This document shows positions 16,825 to 25,031 of a DNA stretch of 64,000 bases, piece by piece. The position numbers and the translations under genes are program-made. Source of the stretch: UBA8522 sp035528895 (GTDB taxonomy: Bacteria > Acidobacteriota > Aminicenantia > Aminicenantales > UBA8522); the NCBI GenBank assembly GCA_035528895.1, contig DATKXS010000038.1, positions 1 through 64,000 on the forward strand, read 5' to 3'. The first letter of the stretch is position 1. Every line of letters begins with the position of its first letter. The notes beneath the pieces are model-generated. The model had not been told where the DNA came from. It saw only the letters and a program-made list of their open reading frames with translations, and made no database searches.

Positions 16825-17907
16825 TTATTTCTCTTCTTTCACCCTCCCCACCTCGAAAAGAGGTTCTCCCTTGCTCGTCGGCGGCGTGTTGATGATATAG
16901 AGCACGATGCCGCTGAAAGGCGCCCGGACCTCTTCCTTGATATTGCCGAGGAAATCGGTGACCTGGCCGACTTTCTGGCCTTTGACCACGTAGTACCCCA
17001 TCTTTGTCCATGCATAGAACAGCCCGTCGGTCCGGCTATTGACGACCTCATAGCGATCGATCCATACCGGTTCGGCCGTCTTCCCCGGCGGCCCTTCGAT
17101 CATCCGGAAAAGCCGCATCACGCTCAGAATCCCGTCGACGTTGCGGCGGATGGACTCCTCGTCCGTTCTCCCCAAATACCCCGATTCCGTGGTGATGGCC
17201 GGCTTGCCGAGGAGCACAGCGGTGTTGCCCAGATATTTTGAATCGCTCAGGTCTTTAGACCGGGTCTCGTCGATGATGATATGCGGGATGCCGAAGGCCA
17301 AGGCCATCGTGCGCGTGATCTCGTCCATTTCGCGCCGCCCGCTGATCATCCAGTAGCTATAGGGGATCAGCGCTTCGTTGCCATCCCCGCAGTGAAGGTC
17401 GATGAGACAATCGCACTTCTTGACCACTTCTTCCGTCAGGACATAGGCCGTTCGCTGGCTGAGTGTCCCCTCAGGATCTCCCGGGAAGACCCGGTTCAGG
17501 TTCTTCCAGTCATGCGGGTTGTAATAGATCGTCCGCTTTTGGAAAGAGGGCAGGTTGGCGATGTGAACCAGGATGAGCGTTCCCGCGAGCTCCTGGGGAT
17601 CGATCATGTCCTTCAGGCGGTAGAGGGCCAGGACGGGAGGATATTCATAGCCATGGACGCCGGCCACTAGCCCCAGCGTCTTGCCTTCCTTGGCGCCGTG
17701 GATAACGGTAACGGGAATGGACGTGCCGACGCCTTCCCTGGCCGGGACCTCAAGGAATCCGGAGGCCGACTGCCCGGAGAGGACCCTCAGCGGGCCGATG
17801 ACGAGGGGGTCTTGGCCGCAGGTGACCAGGGGTGGACCTAGCAAAGGAGCGGCGATAAGAAAGAAGAAAAACGGAATTCCGGCATTTCGTCTAAACTGTG
17901 GACGCAT
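16825..17907 (-). CDS. Exported M14-like deacylase (succinylglutamate desuccinylase/aspartoacylase family)
   Basis: 360 residues with a signal peptide and a possible lipobox near LVTCGQ. The zinc-binding residues appear as GVHGYEYPP (H-x-x-E type) and the later LHCGD. NLNRVFPG is the conserved arginine segment of the family. A C-terminal beta-barrel-like region (about 285-355, VVKGQKVGQVTD...) resembles a lipoyl/biotinyl hammerhead, as in related proteins. The reaction would be hydrolysis of an N-acyl amino acid or a similar amide. Export suggests an environmental or periplasmic substrate. Single gene, 68 bases upstream of the nucleotidyltransferase start and on the same strand. Confidence 0.82.
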   Translation of the reverse strand: MRPQFRRNAGIPFFFFLIAAPLLGPPLVTCGQDPLVIGPLRVLSGQSASGFLEVPAREGVGTSIPVTVIHGAKEGKTLGLVAGVHGYEYPPVLALYRLKDMIDPQELAGTLILVHIANLPSFQKRTIYYNPHDWKNLNRVFPGDPEGTLSQRTAYVLTEEVVKKCDCLIDLHCGDGNEALIPYSYWMISGRREMDEITRTMALAFGIPHIIIDETRSKDLSDSKYLGNTAVLLGKPAITTESGYLGRTDEESIRRNVDGILSVMRLFRMIEGPPGKTAEPVWIDRYEVVNSRTDGLFYAWTKMGYYVVKGQKVGQVTDFLGNIKEEVRAPFSGIVLYIINTPPTSKGEPLFEVGRVKEEK

Positions 17908-18053
17908 CGGACCTCCTTGATCAAACTCAGTTCGGGATCTAATTTAACCCAAAGGCTGGATCCAAGCAAAAAGAAATTTAGCTGCGAGAAAATATGTTGC
18001 TTCCGGAAAGGAGTTTTGCTATAATCCGCGACGAAAAAAGAGGAGGTGCTTTT

Positions 18054-18281
18054 ATGGGTAAATTCCTGGCCATTGTCGGAGGCCTGATCGCCATGGCAGC
18101 GGGTGTCTGGCTCGTCATCATCTGGTGGCGCCCTTTCTATGAACTCGTCCTCGGCTGCATCCCGCCCATCCTTTTCTTCGGCGGTCTGATCGCCCTGATC
18201 GCCGGTATTAGCAGCATCAAGGACGCAGCCAGGACAAAAAAGCTCGAGGAAGAAGCCAAAGCAGAAGAAAAAAAAGTCTAA
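18054..18281 (+). CDS. Small two-helix membrane protein of unknown function
   Basis: 75 residues from ATG 18054, with AGGAGGTG six bases upstream, a stronger start than the upstream in-frame ATG. Two transmembrane segments are evident (about 4-25 and 37-59), followed by a charged coiled-coil tail (KKLEEEAKAEEKKV). It resembles small inner-membrane proteins found widely next to envelope genes; no function is assigned. It stands alone ahead of the ribbon-helix-helix gene, with an intervening 140-base region that holds that gene's promoter. Confidence 0.75.
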   Translation: MGKFLAIVGGLIAMAAGVWLVIIWWRPFYELVLGCIPPILFFGGLIALIAGISSIKDAARTKKLEEEAKAEEKKV

Positions 18282-18367
18282 AAAGAAGCGGAATCCGTCC
18301 AAGCGCGCTTCCGAATCAATAAAATTCTGCATTCAGGCTAATCTTCTCCTATCTTAAAATCTGCCTA

Positions 18368-18426
18368 TTGACATAATCATGTAATTATGTAATATTAAAT
18401 ACTGTAAGTAAATTACATAATTACAT
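18368..18426 (+). promoter_or_regulatory. Promoter with paired inverted operators for the ribbon-helix-helix gene
   Basis: TTGACA (18368-18373) and TAATAT (18390-18395) are separated by 16 bases. ATGTAATTATGTAAT (18379-18393) sits in the spacer and over the -10. Its exact reverse complement, ATTACATAATTACAT, occupies 18412-18426 just before the ribosome-binding site. Each arm is itself a tandem hexamer (ATGTAA-TT-ATGTAA), the kind of repeat that ribbon-helix-helix dimers bind cooperatively. Autoregulation by the product of the next gene is inferred. Confidence 0.65.
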
Positions 18427-18436
18427 GGAGTCTCAC

Positions 18437-18817
18437 ATGGACAACACCCAAAACCAAAATCCCGGCAAGAAAGGCAAGAACCAGGTCGAATCCGCGATCA
18501 GCGAGATCGGGGACCAGATGGAGAAATTGGCCACCAAAACGGCCGAATCTATCAAGAAAGCCATCGATAAAGCGCTGGCCTCGAGAAACACGGTGCTGAC
18601 CATCCGGGTCAATGAGGAAAGCAACAAGAAGCTCAACATGCTGGTCGAGACCGGTCTCTTCCGGAGCCGCTCGGAGAGCGCCGCCTTCTTGATCCAGGAG
18701 GGGATCCGAAGCCAAGAAACGCTTTTCGTCCGGATCAAAGACAAGCTGGAGACCATAGACAAGATCAGGGAAGAGCTGAGAAGCATCGTCGGCGGCAAGG
18801 AAGGCAGTCAGGGCTGA
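18437..18817 (+). CDS. Ribbon-helix-helix-type DNA-binding protein with a coiled-coil N-terminus
   Basis: 126 residues from ATG 18437, favoured because GGAG lies six bases upstream; ATG 18425 would lie inside the operator. Residues about 1-50 are charged and helical (EIGDQMEKLATKTAESIKK). Residues about 53-95 fit the ribbon-helix-helix pattern: a strand TVLTIRVNEE, then two helices with FRSRSESAAFLIQEGI between them. A C-terminal helix follows. It is probably a self-regulating repressor acting on the paired operators upstream. No toxin gene adjoins it; a secreted protein and a large histidine kinase follow 45 bases downstream and may be in the same transcript. Confidence 0.75.
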   Translation: MDNTQNQNPGKKGKNQVESAISEIGDQMEKLATKTAESIKKAIDKALASRNTVLTIRVNEESNKKLNMLVETGLFRSRSESAAFLIQEGIRSQETLFVRIKDKLETIDKIREELRSIVGGKEGSQG

Positions 18818-18862
18818 GCGCGCTCTTGCGCAAGGCGAAATCTCTATGCTACCATTCGGGAA

Positions 18863-19300
18863 GTGGCGCCCATCGGTATCCTTCCGTTTCTGCTGACCCT
18901 GTCTCTAATCTCGCAGAGCACACGGACGATCGAAAAGGCCTTTTTCCAGGACGACCCTCAGCTCCTTTTCTCCCTGCTCTCGGTCCAGGGCCACATCAAC
19001 ATCTCACTCCCCGAGCCCATCTCTTTTTCCGACCAGATGTCCCCGGAGCAGGCCTATTTTTTCTTCCGCCAGATCTATACGACCTATTCCACATTTGAAT
19101 TCTATGGCGACAGCGACCTTCCCGTTCTGGCCAAGGGAGGGAGCTTTATCTTCAAGGCCCGCTGGTCCTTCAAGAACAAGAGAAACAATAATCAATACGT
19201 CCTCCAAGCGTTCTTTCGCTTGATCAGGGAGGAGCCGCCGCGGCGCGGCAGTCCCCTGATTCCCTGGAGAATCACGGAGATCAAAGCCGAGACACTATGA
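18863..19300 (+). CDS. Small exported protein preceding the sensor kinase
   Basis: 145 residues from GTG 18863, with a hydrophobic N-terminus (IGILPFLLTLSLISQS) that predicts export. The rest reads SFSDQMSPEQAYFFFRQIY ... FKARWSFKNKRNNNQYVLQAFFRL, a small alpha/beta domain resembling NTF2-like/DUF4783 proteins found beside regulators. That resemblance is weak. Its last codon overlaps the start of the kinase gene (ATGA, 19297-19300), so the two are translationally coupled. It may be a periplasmic partner of the sensor's large extracytoplasmic region, which is inference. Confidence 0.7.
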   Translation: MAPIGILPFLLTLSLISQSTRTIEKAFFQDDPQLLFSLLSVQGHINISLPEPISFSDQMSPEQAYFFFRQIYTTYSTFEFYGDSDLPVLAKGGSFIFKARWSFKNKRNNNQYVLQAFFRLIREEPPRRGSPLIPWRITEIKAETL

Positions 19301-22300
19301 GGACGGAAGTTTTTCCCTTTCGGCTGAGCGGCCTGCGTCTGGGGATGCTCATGGGGCTTGTCTTGGCCCTCATCTTTCTCGGGCTCTCTTTCCTGCTGCC
19401 CCGCTTTTTCACGGCGCACGACCTCCAAGAAAGCCTGGGCATCCTGCGTCGACAGGCCGAATCCGTAAAACGTGAATTCTCCCTCCTCGAGGTATCGATG
19501 AGGGACCGGCTCAGGGCCCTGGCCGGACCGTCTTTTCCCAACGAGGAAAACAAAATCTTCTCGCTTTTCAAGGGCCTGCCGATCGACCCGGACCTGGAGG
19601 GTATCGCCTATTACGATGAAGACGGCACCCTGGAGGTCTGGTTGGGCAACGCGATCGATTTCCGTCCTTCCGCAGCGGAGGTCTCTCTACTCGTCCGCAG
19701 CAAAGCCTCCGTCTATCTCGTCTTCTCTGCCCGAATCCGACAATCCGAACAGGTCGTCCTTTTCCGTCTGTTGGCCTTCCGGCCGCAGCTCAGGGCGCCC
19801 TTCATTTCGGAGTATCATTTCCTCAAGCGGGCTTTGGGGAAAAGCGGTCATATCGACTACTGGGATTTTCGGGATGACGTTTCCGGGTTCGAGAAGATCT
19901 TCGCCCGCCACAAGGACGAATACCTCGGTGAACCCCGGTTGGACAGCGAAGTCCAGCAGATCTTCTTCCCTCTCCGGAACGAGCGGCGGGAGATTGTCGC
20001 CACCGTCAACCTGACCTCTCCCTCCCTGCGCTCCCTCCACTCCCGACTCCGGGAGACGATGATCCTCCTCTTCACCATCGCTTTGGCTCTCGCCCTCAGC
20101 CTTCTCGTTATTGATCTGGGCAAGCCTTATTTGTCCGCTTCCCGCCGCCGACCCGGGTCCGTTCTGCTCCTCGTTCTTACCCTGGCGGGACTGCGCGCCG
20201 TCTTTATCCCTCTGAGCCGGCTGGAAAGAATCCAATCGCAGCCTTTTTTTTCTCCCTCTAAGGCCGGCTTCATCTCTTTCCACGGGCTGACCCAATCCCC
20301 GGCCGATATCTTCTTGACCACCCTCTTCCTGGGCCTGATCGTCGCTGCCCTCGCCCTTTTCGCCCGGGGGTTCGTCGGAAACAGAAGGTGGCATCCTCCC
20401 CTGGGCCTCACCTGGCTCCTCTCGACCCTGGTCGTGGGCGCATCGTTCGGGGTGCTGACGGTCTATCATGACTTCATCGCCCGCCTCGTTGCTCATTCCA
20501 ACCTCAATCTTCTGCGTTTTTCCGGCGATTTGTCTTTCCTGCTCCTCCATTTCGGAATAGTCTTTATGACCCTCAGCTGCGGCGGACTCCTCTTCCTTGC
20601 CCTTGACCTCATCCATCGTCTTTCGCCAAGTTGGCGGAAGGCTCTCCCTCCTCTCGTCTGGTCATCCGGGATTTATCTCTTCTTCTCCGGCCGCCGCCCG
20701 GATCTCATAACCGTGCTCGTCTCGGTCGCCGTCCTGGTTATCGGATTTCTTCTCTTCTCCCTTCTCCCGGCCATGAAAAAACAGGGGATCGTTTTCGCTT
20801 TGATCGCCCTGGCGGCGCTTTTCAATTCGGCCGAGATCCATCTCCGGTCCTCCGCCCGCCTCCGGTCCCTCGTCCAGAACTTCCTGCGCAACACCATCCT
20901 GGCACAGGAGGACTGGGCCGATTTTATCATCCAGCAGTCCCTGCCAGAGATCGATAAAAGGCAACCGGTCATTATGTCCTTCCTGCGGAACCCTGATCCA
21001 TCCCCGTTGGCCCGGTCCCTCTGGGAGAGCACGCTCGCGGCCAAATTCAACTGGTACTCGATCCTCGAGGTCAGCGACCCCGAAGGCGAAATCCTCTCCC
21101 GCTTTTCGCTCAACATCCCTCAGCTTTATCAGCCGGCGGTCGAGCTGCCTGTGAATCCCGTCTGGACGGTTTCCCGGCTGAACGTGCCCTCGCTCGGCAA
21201 GGAAAGGGAATTCGTCCTGGCGTATAAAGATTGGTTCGATCAGGACAAATACCGCGGCCGGACAGTCGTCTCCCTGGCCGTCGACCCGGAAATGCTTCCC
21301 TTCCTCTATTCCGCCAATCCCTATTTCGAGCTCCTCAAGGTCAGCCGGCTCCCCTCCCTTTATCAGCAGGAATTCGGCTTCGCCATCTTCGATGATCGGG
21401 GAAAACTCCTGTTCAACCCCCAGCGGATCTCGTCCGGGATCACGCCCGCGGTGGTGGACCGAGCGGAGCGGTCACCCCAGGGGATGTGGTCGGCTTTCCG
21501 AGACAAGGGCCGGGCCTTCCACAGTTTTTATTTCCCTTTCCAAAACAAGATCTACTCGTTCTTCATTCCCCGTGAAAACGTCCTGGGCCTGACGGTCGAG
21601 TTCTTGAAACTCGGAATCTTCTATCTTGGCCTGGCCTTTCTTTCCCTGCTCCTCCTTCCCGCCGTCCTAAGAAAACGCCGGCGCACCGGACTCCTCTGGT
21701 CATTCTCCAGCCGTGTCTACGCCGCTTTCATCACCATTACGGTGATCTCCCTCTTCCTTTTTACCCTTTTCTCCCATCGCTTCTTCACCCGGACGTTCAG
21801 CCAGCAGTTCCTGGAGAAAGCCGAGATCCACGCCAACCTGGCCCGGAACATCATGCAGGACTTCATCAGCTTGCAGCAGGAAGAAAAAGCCACGCTCATC
21901 GCCCCGACCGATGACCTCGTCCTCTGGATCAGTTCGGCTATCGCCACCGACGTCAACCTTTACGGGGAGGGCCGGCTGATCTCCTCCAGCCGGCGCGAAT
22001 TCTTCGATTGGGGATTGCTCCCCGAACTCATCGACGGAGAAACATACTACAGGATTCGCAACGAGAACAAACCGTTCTCGATCCAAAGACAAAAAATGGG
22101 CGGGTATTCCTTCCAGAGCCTGACCATCCCCTACACCATCCGGCGCTCCCAGTTCCTTATCTCCCTTCCCTTCCCCTTTGAAGCGCAGGAGATCGCCGGA
22201 GCTACGGAAGAGCTGGTTGAATTCTTTGTTTTCGTTTCGGCTTTCCTCATACTCGTGGTCCTGATCTTCGCCCGGGGGATCGGACGGATGATCATCTCGC

Positions 22301-23130
22301 CCGTGAAGAAGCTCTTGACGGGAACCCGGGAGGTCGGCCTGGGCAACCTGGAGATCGCCATCGAACACCGTTCTCATGACGAGATGAAAACCCTGGTCGA
22401 CGGTTTTAACACTATGATCAAGGACCTCAAAAGACACCAGCAGGAGATCGCCGACCTGGGCAAGAAAGTGGCCTGGGCGGAGATGGCCCACAAAGTGGCC
22501 CACGAGATCAAGAATCCCTTGACTCCGATACAACTCTCGGCGGAACACATTCTCCGCGTCTACGAAGACAAGAGCGGCGACTTCGAGAAGGCCCTCCGCG
22601 AGTCAACGTCCTACATCATCAGCGAGGTTGAGAACCTGCGGCGCATCGCCCAGGAGTTCCTGGAACTCAGCCGAGTCGCCAGCCTCAAAAAAGAGACCTT
22701 CGATTTGAGAGAGGCCGTCGGCGAAGTCGTCTCCCCCTACAAGAGGGTCATTTCCGACCGGCTTAGGTTCCGCGAGATGCTTGAGGGGAAGGACTTCCTG
22801 GTCGAAGCGGACAAGGCCAAGATCAAGATCGCCATCCGGAACATCTTCATCAACGCCGTCGAAGCCATCCGCGGCAGGGGGGAGATCGAGATCAGGATCA
22901 AGGCGGAAACGGACCGCCTCAGCCTGGCCATCAGGGATTCCGGGATAGGGATGGCCAAAGACGTCGTTGAGAAGATCTTTGAATCCTACTTCTCGACCAA
23001 AGATGTCGGGACCGGTCTCGGCCTCCCCATCGCCAAGAAAATCATCGAGGACCACGGCGGCACGATCCGGGTCGAGAGCGAGGTCCAGAAGGGCACGGTT
23101 ATCACCGTCGTGTTGCCAAGAAAAACGTAG
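19297..23130 (+). CDS. Very large multi-transmembrane NtrY-like sensor histidine kinase
   Basis: 1277 residues. One transmembrane helix near 12-34 precedes an extracytoplasmic domain (about 40-255). A block of about eight helices (260-515), another extracytoplasmic region (520-765) and a further helix pair follow, then a sensor domain to about 965 and a helix. HAMP is at about 995-1045. The dimerisation/phosphoacceptor box has H1069 in AHEIKNPLTP, a form typical of NtrY. ATP-binding motifs are NAVEA, DSGIGM and GTGLGLPIAKKII. No response regulator is nearby, so it is an orphan. It would phosphorylate an NtrC/NtrX-like partner elsewhere. Translational coupling to the small secreted protein suggests a shared sensory role. 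Confidence 0.9.
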   Translation: MRTEVFPFRLSGLRLGMLMGLVLALIFLGLSFLLPRFFTAHDLQESLGILRRQAESVKREFSLLEVSMRDRLRALAGPSFPNEENKIFSLFKGLPIDPDLEGIAYYDEDGTLEVWLGNAIDFRPSAAEVSLLVRSKASVYLVFSARIRQSEQVVLFRLLAFRPQLRAPFISEYHFLKRALGKSGHIDYWDFRDDVSGFEKIFARHKDEYLGEPRLDSEVQQIFFPLRNERREIVATVNLTSPSLRSLHSRLRETMILLFTIALALALSLLVIDLGKPYLSASRRRPGSVLLLVLTLAGLRAVFIPLSRLERIQSQPFFSPSKAGFISFHGLTQSPADIFLTTLFLGLIVAALALFARGFVGNRRWHPPLGLTWLLSTLVVGASFGVLTVYHDFIARLVAHSNLNLLRFSGDLSFLLLHFGIVFMTLSCGGLLFLALDLIHRLSPSWRKALPPLVWSSGIYLFFSGRRPDLITVLVSVAVLVIGFLLFSLLPAMKKQGIVFALIALAALFNSAEIHLRSSARLRSLVQNFLRNTILAQEDWADFIIQQSLPEIDKRQPVIMSFLRNPDPSPLARSLWESTLAAKFNWYSILEVSDPEGEILSRFSLNIPQLYQPAVELPVNPVWTVSRLNVPSLGKEREFVLAYKDWFDQDKYRGRTVVSLAVDPEMLPFLYSANPYFELLKVSRLPSLYQQEFGFAIFDDRGKLLFNPQRISSGITPAVVDRAERSPQGMWSAFRDKGRAFHSFYFPFQNKIYSFFIPRENVLGLTVEFLKLGIFYLGLAFLSLLLLPAVLRKRRRTGLLWSFSSRVYAAFITITVISLFLFTLFSHRFFTRTFSQQFLEKAEIHANLARNIMQDFISLQQEEKATLIAPTDDLVLWISSAIATDVNLYGEGRLISSSRREFFDWGLLPELIDGETYYRIRNENKPFSIQRQKMGGYSFQSLTIPYTIRRSQFLISLPFPFEAQEIAGATEELVEFFVFVSAFLILVVLIFARGIGRMIISPVKKLLTGTREVGLGNLEIAIEHRSHDEMKTLVDGFNTMIKDLKRHQQEIADLGKKVAWAEMAHKVAHEIKNPLTPIQLSAEHILRVYEDKSGDFEKALRESTSYIISEVENLRRIAQEFLELSRVASLKKETFDLREAVGEVVSPYKRVISDRLRFREMLEGKDFLVEADKAKIKIAIRNIFINAVEAIRGRGEIEIRIKAETDRLSLAIRDSGIGMAKDVVEKIFESYFSTKDVGTGLGLPIAKKIIEDHGGTIRVESEVQKGTVITVVLPRKT

Positions 23131-23168
23131 CGCTGGAATTTTCTCCGGAAATATGAAAAAATGGCGCC

Positions 23169-23675
23169 ATGTCCAATATCTTGGTCGCCTGCTTCAGTCT
23201 TACCGGGAACACTCAAAAGGTCGCCGCCGCCATCTTCGCGAGCCTCCCGGAACCCAAGACCATGAAGTCTATCGCCGAGGTCCAGAGCCTGGCTGAACAT
23301 GACCTGATCTTCATCGGCTTTCCCGTCCATTCGCATAGCGTTCCTATCCAGGTCGAGAAGTTCCTCCGGAGCATCCCGAGGGGCAAGAAGATCGCCCTCT
23401 TCTCCACCCACGGGTCCCACGCCGGAAGCCGCCTTTCCCGAGAGGCGATCGAGCATGCCGTCGTCGTTTCTTCGCAGGCCAAGCTGATCTCCACCTTCTC
23501 CTGCCGGGGCAAGGTCTCGCCGCAAGCTCTCGAAGTCCTCAGCCGCTCGCCGGAGCATGAGGCCTGGACGGAGATGGCGGTGTCAGCCCGCACTCATCCC
23601 AATGAGCATGACCTTGAGGACGCCGGGAATTTCGGGCGCTGGGTGCTGACCCTCAGCCGCCATCAAGGGGCCTGA
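23169..23675 (+). CDS. Flavodoxin-like protein
   Basis: 168 residues. The N-terminal phosphate loop SLTGNTQKVA and the segment FIGFPVHSHSVPIQVEKFL are those of flavodoxins and related flavin-binding proteins, so an FMN-binding electron carrier or quinone-reductase-like role in the cytoplasm is likely. The later THGSHAGS matches the third FMN loop. It begins 38 bases after the histidine kinase gene and overlaps the convergent methylmalonyl-CoA epimerase gene by 13 bases at its 3' end. The electron partner is not evident. Confidence 0.8.
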   Translation: MSNILVACFSLTGNTQKVAAAIFASLPEPKTMKSIAEVQSLAEHDLIFIGFPVHSHSVPIQVEKFLRSIPRGKKIALFSTHGSHAGSRLSREAIEHAVVVSSQAKLISTFSCRGKVSPQALEVLSRSPEHEAWTEMAVSARTHPNEHDLEDAGNFGRWVLTLSRHQGA

Positions 23676-24103
23676 GCGGCCGGAGGATCCGGTTTTCGGC
23701 CCTGCCTGATCTCCACCAACACCCCATTCAGGCTTCGCGGGTGAATGAAGACGACCTGAGCTCCCCCGGCCCCGGTTTGAGGTTTTTCGGGGACGAACTG
23801 AAGGCCGGCCCGGGTGAGTTCGCTCAGGGCCGCTTCGATATCATCCACCTCGAGAGTGAAGTGTTGAACGCCCTCTCCCCGCGACTCCAGGAACTTGGCG
23901 ACCGGGGAAGCCTCGCCGAGCGGCGCGAGAAGCTCGATCTGGGAGCCCTCGGCAAAACGGAGATGGACGAGACGCACCCCCTTTTCCGGGATCTCTTCGA
24001 TCGGACCCGGCACGGCTCCGAACAGGGCCGCCCATTTGGCCAGGCTCTCTTCCAGGTTGGAGACTGCGATCCCGATGTGGTGGATGCCTTTGAACTTCAT
24101 CAT
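23663..24103 (-). CDS. mce: Methylmalonyl-CoA epimerase
   Basis: 146 residues of the glyoxalase/VOC fold. It interconverts (S)- and (R)-methylmalonyl-CoA in propionate and odd-chain/branched-chain catabolism, or in reverse for propionate formation. Metal-binding residues are visible in IHHIGIAV (first His), the HFTLEVDDIEAAL segment (second His), and the C-terminal NGVLVEI (Glu). MMK at the start allows 24103 or 24100. The start overlaps the end of meaB by four bases, so they are coupled. The mutase genes are not in this window. Confidence 0.92.
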   Translation of the reverse strand: MMKFKGIHHIGIAVSNLEESLAKWAALFGAVPGPIEEIPEKGVRLVHLRFAEGSQIELLAPLGEASPVAKFLESRGEGVQHFTLEVDDIEAALSELTRAGLQFVPEKPQTGAGGAQVVFIHPRSLNGVLVEIRQGRKPDPPAAQAP

Positions 24104-25026
24104 TTCTCCTTCAACCGGGAGATCAACTCATCAGCAACGGTGTAGGGATCGGTCTGGCGACGATAGATCCTGTCGATAAACCCCTCGAAGACCGACTCCG
24201 GAATGTCCCGGCTGATGAGCCGATCGATCTTCTCCCGCATCACATCCCTCAGCATCCAGGCGAGGAGCTTTTTCCGGCGGGCCTCTTGGAAGAGACGGTC
24301 CCTGGTGACGATGCGCCTCTCGATCTCGGCCATCAGCCCATTCATCCCTTTCCCCTTGGTAGCCACGGTCTTGACCACCGCCGGCTGCTCCTGGGTGGGA
24401 AGACCCAGCTCGAGCATCGCCCGGATTTGCCGTTCCATTTTCTCTGCGCCCGGATGGTCGGCCTTGTTGATGACGAAGACGTCGGCGATCTCCATGATCC
24501 CGGCTTTGAAAGTCTGGATCTCATCGCCGGCTCCCGGAGTGAGGACGACAAGGATGAGGTCGGCCAGTTTGACGACCTCGACCTCGTCTTGACCGACGCC
24601 GACCGTTTCGACCAGGACGTAGTCCTTGCCGGCCGCTTCGAAAATGGTGATGGCTTCTCCCGTGGCCTTGGCCAGGCCGCCGAGATGGCCGCGGGTGGCC
24701 ATGCTGCGGATGAAGACTTCGGCGTCGACGCTGTGCCGCATCATCCTGATCCGGTCGCCCAAGATGGCCCCCCCGCTGAAGGGAGACGAAGGGTCGACGG
24801 CCACGATCCCGATCTTGCGGCGGGCCGCCCGGAGCCGTCCGATGAGCTGGTCGACCAGAGTACTCTTCCCGGTTCCCGGCGCTCCTGTTATCCCCAGCAC
24901 AACGGCGTCTTTCCGCCAGGCAAATACCTGCTTCATCAAGCGCTGGGCGGTGTCCGCGTTGTTTTCCACGAGAGAGATAGCCTTGGCAATGGCCCGAGGG
25001 TTCCCTCTCCGGATCTCTCTGATCAA
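24100..25026 (-). CDS. meaB: Methylmalonyl-CoA mutase-associated GTPase
   Basis: A 308-residue G3E-family P-loop GTPase that protects and reloads the B12-dependent methylmalonyl-CoA mutase. Walker A is GAPGTGKSTLVDQL near residue 50; VDPSSPFSGGAILGDRIRM is the hallmark segment of MeaB/ArgK; the base-recognition NKAD lies near 190. It sits between an acyl-CoA dehydrogenase gene (five-base gap) and the epimerase gene (ATGA overlap), making a three-gene operon for short-chain acyl-CoA and methylmalonyl-CoA metabolism. Length is normal. Confidence 0.93.
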   Translation of the reverse strand: MIREIRRGNPRAIAKAISLVENNADTAQRLMKQVFAWRKDAVVLGITGAPGTGKSTLVDQLIGRLRAARRKIGIVAVDPSSPFSGGAILGDRIRMMRHSVDAEVFIRSMATRGHLGGLAKATGEAITIFEAAGKDYVLVETVGVGQDEVEVVKLADLILVVLTPGAGDEIQTFKAGIMEIADVFVINKADHPGAEKMERQIRAMLELGLPTQEQPAVVKTVATKGKGMNGLMAEIERRIVTRDRLFQEARRKKLLAWMLRDVMREKIDRLISRDIPESVFEGFIDRIYRRQTDPYTVADELISRLKEK

Positions 25027-25031
25027 ATCTC

